DNA from: DAOUJW01 sp034421015
GTDB taxonomy: Bacteria; Chloroflexota; Dehalococcoidia; Lucifugimonadales; UBA2985
DNA length: 64,000 nt
Reading direction: 5' to 3'
Assembly (NCBI GenBank): GCA_034421015.1
Contig: DAOUKT010000010.1
Coordinates: 62,001 to 126,000, forward strand
This document shows, piece after piece, positions 1-8,494 of this stretch. Every line of letters begins with the position of its first letter. Position 1 is the stretch's first letter. The notes beneath the pieces were generated by a model. The model worked only from the letters and a program-made list of their open reading frames with translations. It ran no database searches and was not told the origin of the DNA. A program made the position numbers and the translations under genes.

Positions 1-55
1 ATGCCTGTGGCCCGCGCCGGTGGGCACTTTCGCGAGAGGACGGAGGAGCGGCCCC

Positions 56-1348
56 ATGGAGGGATCGACTGCTTCCGGGGCAACTGCCGAGCGACGCGGC
101 CTGTTCTACGGATGGTGGCTCGTTGTCGTGGCAATGATCACCATAGCGCTGTCCAACGGAGCGGCCGCCCACGGGCTTGGGGTGTTTTTCGTTGCGCTGG
201 AGCGCCACTTCGGGTGGAGCAGGACTGTGCTATCCGGCGCATTCGCCCTGGCCCGGCTTGAAGGAACGGTCATGGGGCCGGTGGAAGGGTACCTGACCGA
301 CCGGTTCGGGTCCCGGCGGATGGTGCTCACCGGCTTCTCCATTCTTGGGTTTGGGTTCCTTCTGTTCAGCTTCACCAACGGCATTGCCAGCTTCTACATA
401 GCCTTCATGGTCATAGCAGTCGGCATGGGGTTGGGCGGCTTCCTGCCGATGATTGCCGCGGTGAACAACTGGTTCGTGCGTCGTCGGAGCATAGCCATAG
501 CCTCGGCGGGCATGGGCAACTACATGGGAGGAGTCCTTGTCCCGGTCCTGGCCCTGGGAATCGGGTTACTGGGATGGCGAGGGATAGCCTTCGCGCTGGG
601 CCTGATGTTCCTGGCTCTGGCCTTTCCCCTGACCCGCTTTATAAGGAATCGACCGGAGGAGTACGGGCAGCGGCCGGACGGCGAGCTCACTCCGCCGCGC
701 GGCTCGGGTGTGGTGGTCCCGGCCTACGGAGAGGGCGATTTCACCGCGCGCCAGGCCATGCGCACGTCCGCTTTCTGGCTGATCACCTTCAGCCACGGGC
801 TGAGCGCGATGGTAGTTGGGGCGTTGCAGGTACACTCCATACCAATGCTCTACGACGCCGGGCTGTCCCTTGAGCTGGCTAGCACGGTGGTAGTGGTCTA
901 CACCTTTGTTGGAATGGGGTCCCGAATTGTGGGAGGGTACCTGGGAGACCGGTTCTCCAAGACGGTGATAATCTTCGTCTTCTCCACAGTTCAGGCCTTT
1001 GGCGTCGTGGCTGCGGTGGGCATAGGGAGCTTTGCGACAGCGCTGCCATTCGCCGTGATGTTCGGATTCGGTTGGGGCGGACGCGGCGCGCTCTTCACCG
1101 CGCTGAGGGGCGACTACTTCGGGCGCAAGGCCTTCGCCACCATATTCGGCCTGTCGGCGTTCTTCCTGAGCGGGGTCTCCGTGATATCGCCGCTGTTTGC
1201 GGGTTACCTCTTCGACCTGCAGGGAAGCTATCGAACGCCGCTTCTGATACTTGCGGCGATCAACCTGTTTGGAGGCTTTCTCGTCCTGTTTTCCAGAAAA
1301 CCCGCTTTGCCTGGGGCTATTGGCGTTGACCGGACGAAAAGTATGTGA
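56..1348 (+). CDS. MFS transporter
   Basis: About 430 residues with the 12-helix pattern of the major facilitator superfamily. A first hydrophobic helix follows the FYGWW motif, which resembles monocarboxylate/oxalate-type MFS porters. The loop 2-3 signature appears as GYLTDRFGSRRM, with a matching GGYLGDRFSK in the second half, as expected for the family's internal duplication. A charged loop around residues 200-225 separates the two six-helix bundles. I chose ATG 56 because GGAGG lies nine bases upstream; an in-frame GTG at 20 would add 12 polar residues and has no ribosome site. The substrate cannot be read from sequence; an organic anion is plausible. The ATP synthase promoter overlaps the 3' end. 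Confidence 0.85.
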   Translation: MEGSTASGATAERRGLFYGWWLVVVAMITIALSNGAAAHGLGVFFVALERHFGWSRTVLSGAFALARLEGTVMGPVEGYLTDRFGSRRMVLTGFSILGFGFLLFSFTNGIASFYIAFMVIAVGMGLGGFLPMIAAVNNWFVRRRSIAIASAGMGNYMGGVLVPVLALGIGLLGWRGIAFALGLMFLALAFPLTRFIRNRPEEYGQRPDGELTPPRGSGVVVPAYGEGDFTARQAMRTSAFWLITFSHGLSAMVVGALQVHSIPMLYDAGLSLELASTVVVVYTFVGMGSRIVGGYLGDRFSKTVIIFVFSTVQAFGVVAAVGIGSFATALPFAVMFGFGWGGRGALFTALRGDYFGRKAFATIFGLSAFFLSGVSVISPLFAGYLFDLQGSYRTPLLILAAINLFGGFLVLFSRKPALPGAIGVDRTKSM

Positions 1349-1354
1349 TAGTAT
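1326..1354 (+). promoter_or_regulatory. Sigma70-type promoter of the ATP synthase operon
   Basis: TTGACC at 1326-1331, a 17-base spacer, and TAGTAT at 1349-1354. The predicted transcript start near 1361 leaves a leader of fewer than 20 bases before the first operon gene. The promoter lies over the stop codon of the transporter gene. Confidence 0.6.
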
Positions 1355-1378
1355 GCACAAAATTCGGTGTACCCTTTG

Positions 1379-1624
1379 ATGGGCAGAGGAACGCTGGTCA
1401 CAGTCCTGCAATTGGTGGGGGTGGGGTGGTACGTAGCGGTCTGCATAGTCGGAGGGCTGTTAGTGGGGCTGTGGCTTGATAGAAGGCTGGACGTTGTTCC
1501 GGTCTTCACCCTGGGAGGGATTCTGTTCGGCACGGTGCTGGCGTTCTACGGGATATACAAGATGATCCTTCCCATATTGACCAGTAGCAGCGAAGGCGCA
1601 GATAAGGGAAACGAGGAGCAATAG
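1379..1624 (+). CDS. AtpI/AtpZ-like ATP synthase accessory membrane protein
   Basis: A protein of 81 residues with two hydrophobic helices (about 8-30 and 38-62) around the turn GLWLDRRLDVVP. This matches the AtpZ/AtpI group (glycine-rich helix, then LD, then second helix) encoded first in many atp operons and linked to c-ring assembly or Mg2+ uptake. The C-terminus is short and acidic. ATG 1379 is taken as the start; an in-frame GTG at 1367 is possible. Neither has a clear ribosome site and the predicted leader is very short, so translation may be nearly leaderless. The gene ends seven bases before atpB. Confidence 0.7.
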   Translation: MGRGTLVTVLQLVGVGWYVAVCIVGGLLVGLWLDRRLDVVPVFTLGGILFGTVLAFYGIYKMILPILTSSSEGADKGNEEQ

Positions 1625-1631
1625 CCTCGCC

Positions 1632-2639
1632 ATGTCGGGTTCAGCCAAGCGAATTGTAGCGCTGAGCGGAATTGTGGTCCTGGCCCTGTTGCTGGCCGGA
1701 TTTGTGACCGGAGCAGTGGGGACTGCGCTCTTTTCCGGTGAGGACGCGGACCCGCCGTTCGTGTCTCAGCCGTCTCCGCACATCCCTCCCCAGAAGCTGA
1801 CAGTAGCCAAGTGCGAAGACAAGAATCACGAGTACTACAGCCCCATAGACGGAGAATGCAATCCCGGCGATAAGGCCAAGTACGACATATCGGAGAAGGA
1901 CGGGTTCGTCATCACCAACACGCTCCTGTCCGCCTGGTTTGTGTCCCTGCTTTTGATAGCCGTGTTCTTCTTCGCGACGCGTCGCATGGAGGTGGTGCCA
2001 CGGGGCCTGCAGAACTTCGTTGAGGCCGGGGTGGAGGCGCTGTACAACTTCGTGCAGGGCGTGGCCGGGTCTGAGAACGCCCGGCGGTTCTTCCCACTCA
2101 TAGCGACGATTTTCCTGTTTGTGATGCTCAACGCGTGGGTCGGCCTCCTTCCGTTCTATCCAACCCTTGCATACGACGCCGACTCTTTCTTCACGACCAA
2201 CGCTATACACACCCACCTCCTGAGGCCCGCCGGCACCGATATGAATATGCCCCTGGCCCTGGCCCTGGCGTCATTCGTGTTCGTGGAGTACTGGGGCCTG
2301 AGGATGCTCAAGCTGGAGTACCTGGGCAAGTTTGTAAGACTGGAGAACCTTCGCAAGGGGAACTTCCTCCAGGTGCCGATTGACCTGTTTGTGGGGTTGC
2401 TGGAGCTCCTCAGCGAGTTCATTCGAATTGTCAGCTTCACGTTCAGGCTCTTCGGCAACATGACTGCCGGAGAGATAGTCCTTATAGTGATAACCTACCT
2501 GGTGCCTTTCGTGGCGGTGGTGGTATTCTACGGCCTGGAGATACTGGTTGGACTTGTGCAGGCGTTGATATTCGCCGGTCTGACCCTGGTCTTTGTTGTA
2601 GTCGCGGTAACTCCTCACTCTGAGGAAGAGCATTCTTAA
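1632..2639 (+). CDS. atpB: F0 ATP synthase subunit a
   Basis: A membrane protein of 335 residues forming the proton half-channels against the c-ring. The diagnostic motif is present near residues 268-280 as FTFRLFGNMTAGE, including the essential arginine before LFGNM. At least five hydrophobic helices follow the first. Compared with typical subunit a (about 230-280 residues) there is a long polar segment between the first and second helices (roughly residues 35-90) with two cysteines, probably on the outer face. The gene follows the AtpI-like gene and is followed within 16 bases by an unannotated small membrane peptide. Confidence 0.93.
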   Translation: MSGSAKRIVALSGIVVLALLLAGFVTGAVGTALFSGEDADPPFVSQPSPHIPPQKLTVAKCEDKNHEYYSPIDGECNPGDKAKYDISEKDGFVITNTLLSAWFVSLLLIAVFFFATRRMEVVPRGLQNFVEAGVEALYNFVQGVAGSENARRFFPLIATIFLFVMLNAWVGLLPFYPTLAYDADSFFTTNAIHTHLLRPAGTDMNMPLALALASFVFVEYWGLRMLKLEYLGKFVRLENLRKGNFLQVPIDLFVGLLELLSEFIRIVSFTFRLFGNMTAGEIVLIVITYLVPFVAVVVFYGLEILVGLVQALIFAGLTLVFVVVAVTPHSEEEHS

Positions 2640-2654
2640 TCGGAGGTCAAGCGC

Positions 2655-2750
2655 ATGGATGTGTTGTTGCTGGCGTTGGGGGTTTTGGCGGTGGGACTGC
2701 TGGCTGGCACCCTGGCCGCCATAATGGCGTTGTACTCAAAGCTTGAGTAG
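2655..2750 (+). CDS. 31-residue hydrophobic peptide between atpB and atpE
   Basis: A short frame of 31 codons starting ATG and ending TAG. GGAGGT lies seven bases upstream, one of the best ribosome sites in the operon, and immediately follows the atpB stop. The product begins MDVLLLALGV and ends ALYSKLE; residues 2-26 form one predicted transmembrane helix with small residues (AGTLAA). It sits between the genes of subunits a and c. I do not recognise a family. Position and ribosome site suggest a small membrane partner of F0 or an assembly factor; that is inference. Confidence 0.7.
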   Translation: MDVLLLALGVLAVGLLAGTLAAIMALYSKLE

Positions 2751-2800
2751 ACTGGGCGAGAGGCCCATGACCGGAATAGCAAAGACCTAGAGGAGGAATC

Positions 2801-3034
2801 ATGATTGAAGCGGAAACTATGAAGTTGCTGGCAGCTGCGATAGCCATTGGCCTGGGCGCATTGGGCCCCGGCGTGGGCATCGGCGTGCTGGGAGCCGCGG
2901 CCATGAACGCCATTGGTCGCAACCCTGAGGCGAGGGGCGCCATTCTCACCAACATGATTTTGGCAATCGCATTCGCCGAAGCAATCGCCATTTACGCGCT
3001 CGTAGTGGCGTTCCTGCTTATCTTCGTAGCCTAG
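2801..3034 (+). CDS. atpE: F0 ATP synthase subunit c
   Basis: A protein of 77 residues forming the c-ring. Helix 1 carries the glycine motif ending GPGVGIG, the polar loop is GRNPEA, and helix 2 carries the ion-binding glutamate in AFAEAIAIY. In sodium-binding c subunits a Gln occupies the position of the Ile in GVGIG and a Ser/Thr follows the Glu; here they are Ile and Ala, so proton coupling is the better guess. GGAGG just upstream sets the start. It lies between the small peptide and atpF. Confidence 0.95.
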   Translation: MIEAETMKLLAAAIAIGLGALGPGVGIGVLGAAAMNAIGRNPEARGAILTNMILAIAFAEAIAIYALVVAFLLIFVA

Positions 3035-3084
3035 GGCCTGGGGCCGCGAACGCGGACTTGGCGCAGTAATCAACGGAGGTAAGT

Positions 3085-3594
3085 ATGGAGCAACTGGCAA
3101 AACTGGGATTTCACATACCCAGCCTGATTGCTTATCTGATCAACTTCACAATACTGCTGACGATCCTGTACTTTGTGGGCTACAAGCGCATCCTGGCGAT
3201 GCTGGACCAGCGCTCCGAGCGGATACGGGAGAGCGTGGAGATGGCGGAGCGTGTGAGGCAGGAATCGGCGCAGCAGCAGGAGGAGTTGGAGAAGCGGCTG
3301 GATGAAGGACGGCAGGAGGGGCAGAACCTCCTTGCCCAGGCGCGGGAGATGGCCGACAGGTATCGGGAGGAGGAGCGCGAGCGGGCGCGGCAGGAGGCCG
3401 AGGCGTTGATCACCCGGGCCAGGGCCGAGATCCAGCGTGAGCGGGATGAGGCCATTGAAGAGGTCCGGAGCCACTTCGCCGAGCTGGCTATCCTTGCTGC
3501 AGAGCGGGTTATCGAGCGCTCGCTGGACGAGAGCTCCCACAGGGACATCATTGAAAAAGTGCTGGAGGACAGCCCCAGCGTAGGCGGGAGATAG
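3085..3594 (+). CDS. atpF: F0 ATP synthase subunit b
   Basis: Subunit b of 169 residues, the peripheral stalk. One N-terminal membrane helix (about residues 10-31) is followed by YKRILAMLDQRSERI, the usual start of the tether domain, then a long charged right-handed coiled coil rich in Glu, Arg and Gln to about residue 150. Only one b gene is present, so it probably forms a homodimer. GGAGGT lies just upstream of ATG 3085. The delta subunit gene follows nine bases later. Confidence 0.93.
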   Translation: MEQLAKLGFHIPSLIAYLINFTILLTILYFVGYKRILAMLDQRSERIRESVEMAERVRQESAQQQEELEKRLDEGRQEGQNLLAQAREMADRYREEERERARQEAEALITRARAEIQRERDEAIEEVRSHFAELAILAAERVIERSLDESSHRDIIEKVLEDSPSVGGR

Positions 3595-3603
3595 GTTAGC
3601 CCG

Positions 3604-4143
3604 ATGCCAAGAAGACCCTCGTCAAAGCGATACGCGCTGGCCATATTCCAGATGGCACAGGAAAGCGATGAGATAGAGCGGTGGCAGGCTGACCTGCAGG
3701 CGCTTGATGAGGCGCTGCAGGAGAGGGAGTTCGCATCCTTCCTGGGAATGCCCAAGATCATGCTGTCCCAGAAGATGAGCGTGATTCGGGAGGCTCTCCC
3801 CGAGCTGAGCCCGCTGGCTCACAACCTCATGGGCCTGCTGGTTGCCAGGGGGGCGGTGGACACGCTGCCTTCCATCCGGGAGTCGTACGGGAACCTTCTG
3901 GATCAGCACCGCGGTCTGGAGAGGGCGAGCGTTGTGAGCGCCGTTCCGCTGGAAGACGAACAGCGGGAGCGGCTGGCAGGGTACCTTCGTGAACTGATGG
4001 GCAAGGAGATTGAGCTTACCGCTTCCGTGGATCCGGGAATCGTGGCGGGAATGGTGGCCCGGGTGGGTGACAGGCTGATCGACGGGAGCGCAAGGACCAA
4101 ACTTCGAAACCTGAGAAACACATTGGCTGAGGCAGCCTACTAA
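3604..4143 (+). CDS. atpH: F1 ATP synthase subunit delta
   Basis: A protein of 179 residues, the OSCP/delta subunit joining the peripheral stalk to the F1 head. The N-terminal helical domain starts SKRYALAIFQMAQ, a good match to the family's RYA-ALF segment. The C-terminal part ends with the conserved pattern DPGIVAGMVARVGDRLIDGS followed by a short helix. Order and spacing in the operon (after b, before alpha) support the call. Confidence 0.93.
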   Translation: MPRRPSSKRYALAIFQMAQESDEIERWQADLQALDEALQEREFASFLGMPKIMLSQKMSVIREALPELSPLAHNLMGLLVARGAVDTLPSIRESYGNLLDQHRGLERASVVSAVPLEDEQRERLAGYLRELMGKEIELTASVDPGIVAGMVARVGDRLIDGSARTKLRNLRNTLAEAAY

Positions 4144-4164
4144 TTCTTCGCTAGAGGTGGAGCA

Positions 4165-5676
4165 ATGGCAGTTCGTGGACAGGATATCACCTCGGTAATC
4201 AGGCGGCAGATCCAGGACTTCGGCGGCGAGGTCACAATGGTGGACATCGGCACCGTGGTGGAGGTGGGTGACGGAATCGCACGGATTCAGGGTCTGTCCG
4301 GCTGCCGGTATACGGAGCTTATCCAGTTGCCCGGAGACATCATGGGCATAGCGCTAAACCTTGAAGAGGACAGCGTTGGCGCAGTGCTTCTGGGCGACGA
4401 CTCCCAGATCAAGGAGGGTGACGAGGTCCGCTCCACGGGCCGCATTGTGGAAGTACCCGTAGGCGACGGCCTGCTGGGAAGGGTGGTGGACGCCCTGGGC
4501 CGGCCGATCGACGGCAAGGGCGCCATCCGGTCGGACCAGAACAGGGTGGTGGAGAGGGTGGCCCCCAACGTGGTGATGCGCAAGTCCGTTAACACCCCGG
4601 TCCAGACGGGCATCAAGGCCATTGACGCCATGATCCCCATCGGGCGAGGCCAGCGGGAGCTCATCATTGGAGACCGCTACACCGGCAAATCCGCCATCGC
4701 TCTGGACACCATCATCAACCAGAAGGGCGGCGACCTCATCTGCATCTACGTGGCCATTGGCCAGAAGGCTAGCAAAGTCGCCCAGACTGTCGGCATACTT
4801 GAGCAGTACGGCGCGATGGACCACACCATCATTGTGGCCGCCAACTCCTCGGACCCCGCTCCTCTCCAGTACCTGGCCCCCTACACGGGATGCGCAATGG
4901 GTGAGGAGTTCATGGAGCAGGGCAAGGACGCCCTCATCATCTACGACGACCTGTCGAAGCACGCCTGGGCCTACAGGCAGCTCTCACTGCTCCTGAGGAG
5001 GCCCCCGGGGCGCGAGGCGTACCCGGGCGACGTCTTCTATCTGCACAGCCGTCTGCTTGAGCGAGCCGCCAAGATTGACGATGAATTTGGCGGCGGTTCT
5101 CTGACGGCCTTGCCCATTATCGAGACCCAGGCTGGCGACGTGTCCGGCTATATTCCCACCAACGTCATCTCCATTACGGACGGCCAGATCTACCTGGAAC
5201 CCGACCTGTTCAACGCCGGTATCCGGCCCGCCGTAAACGTGGGCCTCTCCGTCTCACGCGTGGGGGGCGCAGCCCAGACCAGGGCCATGAGACAGGTCGC
5301 CGGCCGCCTGCGGCTGGACCTGGCCCAGTTCCGCGAGCTGGTGACATTCGCACAGTTCGGCACGTCGGACCTTGACGCTGCGACCAGGTCCCAGCTTGAG
5401 CGGGGACAGCGCATCACTGAGGTGCTGAAGCAGCTCCAGTACCAGCCGATGTCCCTGGAGAAGCAGGTGGCGATCATGTACGCGGTCATCAACGGCTACA
5501 TGGACGAGGTGCCCGTTGAAAGGGTCAAGGACTTCGAGGAGGCTTTCCATCGCTATATGGAGGGCGCGCACGCGGACCTGCTGCGTTCCATCCTGGAGAA
5601 GCGGGAGCTTGACGGGGAGGTCACCGAAGCCCTTGTGAGCGCCATTGAGGAGTTCAGGAGGACGATTCCCTACTAG
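4165..5676 (+). CDS. atpA: F1 ATP synthase subunit alpha
   Basis: The non-catalytic nucleotide-binding subunit, 503 residues, full length. The Walker A loop reads GDRYTGKS near residue 170 where GDRQTGKT is usual, a conservative change. The region DDLSKHAWAYRQLSLLLRRP and the segment PTNVISITDGQIYLE are hallmarks of alpha. The start ATG 4165 has AGAGGTGG upstream. The gene sits between delta and gamma as in most bacterial operons. Confidence 0.97.
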   Translation: MAVRGQDITSVIRRQIQDFGGEVTMVDIGTVVEVGDGIARIQGLSGCRYTELIQLPGDIMGIALNLEEDSVGAVLLGDDSQIKEGDEVRSTGRIVEVPVGDGLLGRVVDALGRPIDGKGAIRSDQNRVVERVAPNVVMRKSVNTPVQTGIKAIDAMIPIGRGQRELIIGDRYTGKSAIALDTIINQKGGDLICIYVAIGQKASKVAQTVGILEQYGAMDHTIIVAANSSDPAPLQYLAPYTGCAMGEEFMEQGKDALIIYDDLSKHAWAYRQLSLLLRRPPGREAYPGDVFYLHSRLLERAAKIDDEFGGGSLTALPIIETQAGDVSGYIPTNVISITDGQIYLEPDLFNAGIRPAVNVGLSVSRVGGAAQTRAMRQVAGRLRLDLAQFRELVTFAQFGTSDLDAATRSQLERGQRITEVLKQLQYQPMSLEKQVAIMYAVINGYMDEVPVERVKDFEEAFHRYMEGAHADLLRSILEKRELDGEVTEALVSAIEEFRRTIPY

Positions 5677-5700
5677 AGCGGCGCCAGGTGAGATAGCTAT

Positions 5701-6564
5701 ATGCCCAACGTAAGAGAGATCAGAAGACGGATACGGAGTGTTCAGAACACCGCCAAGGTGACGCGGGCGATGGAGATGATCGCTGCGTCCAAAATGAGAC
5801 GGTCGCAGCAGCGGCTTCTGGCAGGACGCCCCTATGCCGAGACCATGGTGGACGTGCTGGGGCACCTCGCGGCCCAGTCCGGCGACATAGCCGAGACCGA
5901 GCATCCCCTGCTGAACCGCCGGGAGGTGCAGAGGGTGGAGATTATCCACATCACGCCTGACCGCGGACTCTGCGGCGGCCTGAATGCAAACCTCAATCGC
6001 GCCGTCGGCCGGTTCATGCTGGACCAGTCCGTGCCGGTAGCCACAATACCCGTCGGCAGGAAGGGTCGGGACTTCATGGTCCGTTCCAGCAGCGACGTTC
6101 GCGCTGTTTTCGTGGACCTGGGAGACCGGCCAAACCAGATAGACACCCTCCCAATCTCACGCCTGGCCATTGAGGACTACGAGAGCGGGTACGCCGACGA
6201 GGTGTACGTGTCATACGCCCGATTTGTCTCGACGGTTGTGCAGCGACCCACCATCCAGAGGCTGCTCCCGGTTGAGCCCACCGAGCTCGAGGGAAGCCTT
6301 GCTGCAGGGTACATCTACGAACCCAACTCCCTGGAAGTGATGACCTCCCTTCTGCCCAGGTTTGTGGAGATGCAGATCTACCACGCCATTCTGGAGTCCA
6401 TTGGCAGCGAGCAGTCCGCCCGTATGGTGGCAATGCGGAACGCTACGGACAGCGCCAATGAGATGATTCAAGGCCTCACTCTGCTAATGAACAAGGTGCG
6501 CCAGGAGTCCATCACAACGGAGCTCCTGGATATCGTCGGAGGCGCGGTGGCCCTAGAGGGATGA
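5701..6564 (+). CDS. atpG: F1 ATP synthase subunit gamma
   Basis: The rotor shaft subunit, 287 residues. The N-terminal helix starts VREIRRRIRSVQNTAKVTRA and includes MIAASKMRR, and the C-terminal helix carries MRNATDSANEMI, both strongly conserved. The central domain includes ITPDRGLCGGLNANL. Length and position between alpha and beta fit the family. Confidence 0.96.
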   Translation: MPNVREIRRRIRSVQNTAKVTRAMEMIAASKMRRSQQRLLAGRPYAETMVDVLGHLAAQSGDIAETEHPLLNRREVQRVEIIHITPDRGLCGGLNANLNRAVGRFMLDQSVPVATIPVGRKGRDFMVRSSSDVRAVFVDLGDRPNQIDTLPISRLAIEDYESGYADEVYVSYARFVSTVVQRPTIQRLLPVEPTELEGSLAAGYIYEPNSLEVMTSLLPRFVEMQIYHAILESIGSEQSARMVAMRNATDSANEMIQGLTLLMNKVRQESITTELLDIVGGAVALEG

Positions 6565-6630
6565 TCTGGAGGGATAATCCGGAGGGATAAGGACGGGGTG
6601 ACCGCTCCCCAAATCGAGAGGAGAGAGAAG

Positions 6631-8037
6631 ATGCCAGCAGGATCCAAAGGTAGAGTTGTTCAGGTAATCGGAACGGTGATTGACGTAGAGTTTCCGCCGG
6701 ACGCGCTCCCCGAGATCAACAACGGCCTTGAGCTGGACAACAATGGCGAACGTCTGGTACTTGAGGTTGAGCAGCATATCGGCAACAACTGGGTCCGCTG
6801 TCTGGCTCTCGGCCCCACGGAGGGCCTGCGCCGGGGAGACGAGGTTACTGACATGGGGCAGCCCATAGCCGTCCCAGTAGGTCGCGCTTCTCTTGGCCGT
6901 CTCTTCAACGTTATCGGAGACCCCCTGGACAATCTGGGTGACGTGGAGGCCGAGGAGAGGTGGCCGATTCACAGGGAGGCCCCGCCATTCGAGGACCAGG
7001 AGACCAGCATTCAGATGCTGGAGACGGGCATCAAGGTCGTCGACCTCATCGCTCCCTTCACCAGAGGCGGCAAGATCGGCGCGTATGGCGGCGCAGGAGT
7101 GGGCAAAACCGTCATTATCCAGGAGCTCATCCGCAACATCGCCACGGTGCACTCGGGCTTCTCCGTGTTTGCGGGCGTGGGCGAGCGCTCCAGGGAAGGC
7201 AACGACCTCTGGCACGAGATGCAGGACTCCGGCGTTATGAAGAACACAGTGCTGGTGTTCGGCCAGATGAACGAGCCGCCGGGCGTGCGTCTGCGGATCG
7301 CCCTTACGGGCCTCACAATGGGCGAGTATTTCCGCGACCGGGAGGGCCAGGACGTCCTTCTGTTCATCGACAACATCTATCGCTATATCCTGGCCGGCAT
7401 GGAGGTGTCCGCTCTCCTGGGCCGGATGCCCTCCGCCGTGGGATACCAGCCGACGCTGTCCACGGAGATGGGCGAGCTTGAGGAGCGGATCACGACTACG
7501 AAGACCGGCTCCATCACTTCCTTCCAGGCCATCTACGTTCCCGCCGACGACTACACGGACCCGGGCATTGTGACCACATTCGGCCACCTGGACGCCGTGA
7601 TTTCCCTTGAGCGGTCCATCGCTGAGCAGGGCCTGTATCCCGCAGTCGACCCCCTGACGTCCAACTCCCGCATCCTTGATCCCAACATCGTGGGGGATGA
7701 GCACTACAACGTGGCCCGTGGCGTGCAGCAGGTGCTCCAGCGGTACAAGGACCTCCAGGACATCATCGCCATTCTCGGAATGGAGGAGCTCTCGGACGAT
7801 GACAAGGTCACGGTGGGCAGGGCCCGCAAGATACAGCGGTTCCTCTCCCAGCCCTTCTTCGTTGCCGAGACCTTCACCGGGCGGGAGGGGCGTTACGTCT
7901 CCATCCGGGACACGGTCAGGGGCTTCGGCGAGATTCTGGAGGGCAAGCACGACGACTTGCCTGAGCAGGCCTTTTACATGGTGGGCGGCATTGAGGAGGC
8001 GGTGGAGGCAGCAGAGCAGATGAGGGCCCAGGGCTAG
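6631..8037 (+). CDS. atpD: F1 ATP synthase subunit beta
   Basis: The catalytic subunit, 468 residues. Walker A is GGAGVGKT around residue 155, followed by the GVGERSREGNDLW segment that holds the catalytic glutamate, and by DVLLFIDNIYR (Walker B). The start is set at ATG 6631, with AGAGGAGAG just upstream and the N-terminus then reading GRVVQVIGTVIDVEF as in other beta subunits; an upstream in-frame GTG at 6598 has no family support. Confidence 0.97.
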   Translation: MPAGSKGRVVQVIGTVIDVEFPPDALPEINNGLELDNNGERLVLEVEQHIGNNWVRCLALGPTEGLRRGDEVTDMGQPIAVPVGRASLGRLFNVIGDPLDNLGDVEAEERWPIHREAPPFEDQETSIQMLETGIKVVDLIAPFTRGGKIGAYGGAGVGKTVIIQELIRNIATVHSGFSVFAGVGERSREGNDLWHEMQDSGVMKNTVLVFGQMNEPPGVRLRIALTGLTMGEYFRDREGQDVLLFIDNIYRYILAGMEVSALLGRMPSAVGYQPTLSTEMGELEERITTTKTGSITSFQAIYVPADDYTDPGIVTTFGHLDAVISLERSIAEQGLYPAVDPLTSNSRILDPNIVGDEHYNVARGVQQVLQRYKDLQDIIAILGMEELSDDDKVTVGRARKIQRFLSQPFFVAETFTGREGRYVSIRDTVRGFGEILEGKHDDLPEQAFYMVGGIEEAVEAAEQMRAQG

Positions 8038-8047
8038 AGAGGTCGAC

Positions 8048-8494
8048 ATGGCGCCAATGAGACTTGAGATAATCACCGCGGAGCGAGAGGTCTACTCTGA
8101 CGACGTGGACATCCTGGTGGCCCCCGGAATCGAGGGCGAACTGGGCATTCTGCCGCACCACGCGCCCCTGATGACGGCGCTCCAGCCCGGCGAGCTCCAC
8201 CTGCGCAAGGACGGAGAGGACGTCTACATGGCGGTGAGCGGCGGCTTCATGGAGGTCATGGCCAACAAGGTGACCATCCTGGCTGACGCGGCGGAGCGCT
8301 CCGATGAAATTGACGAGGCGCGCGTTCAGGACGCCATTAGACGGGCGGAGGAGCGTATACAAAACCGGGAGTCAGACCAGGACCTGGAGCGCGCCGTTGC
8401 TGCGCTGCGAAGGTCCCAGGCGCGGCTCAGGGTGGCTCAGCGTCGCCGGGGCAGGCCCCAGCAGCAGCCTCCGGGCCAGGTGGGAAGCGGTTAA
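8048..8494 (+). CDS. atpC: F1 ATP synthase subunit epsilon
   Basis: A protein of 148 residues, the rotor-foot and regulatory subunit. The N-terminal beta-sandwich has GELGILPHHAPLMTALQPG, the family signature. The C-terminal helical hairpin (about residues 88-135) is followed by a short Gln/Pro-rich tail. This is the last gene of the operon; its TAA is directly abutted by the stop codon of the convergent rex gene, so no terminator fits between them. Confidence 0.93.
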   Translation: MAPMRLEIITAEREVYSDDVDILVAPGIEGELGILPHHAPLMTALQPGELHLRKDGEDVYMAVSGGFMEVMANKVTILADAAERSDEIDEARVQDAIRRAEERIQNRESDQDLERAVAALRRSQARLRVAQRRRGRPQQQPPGQVGSG

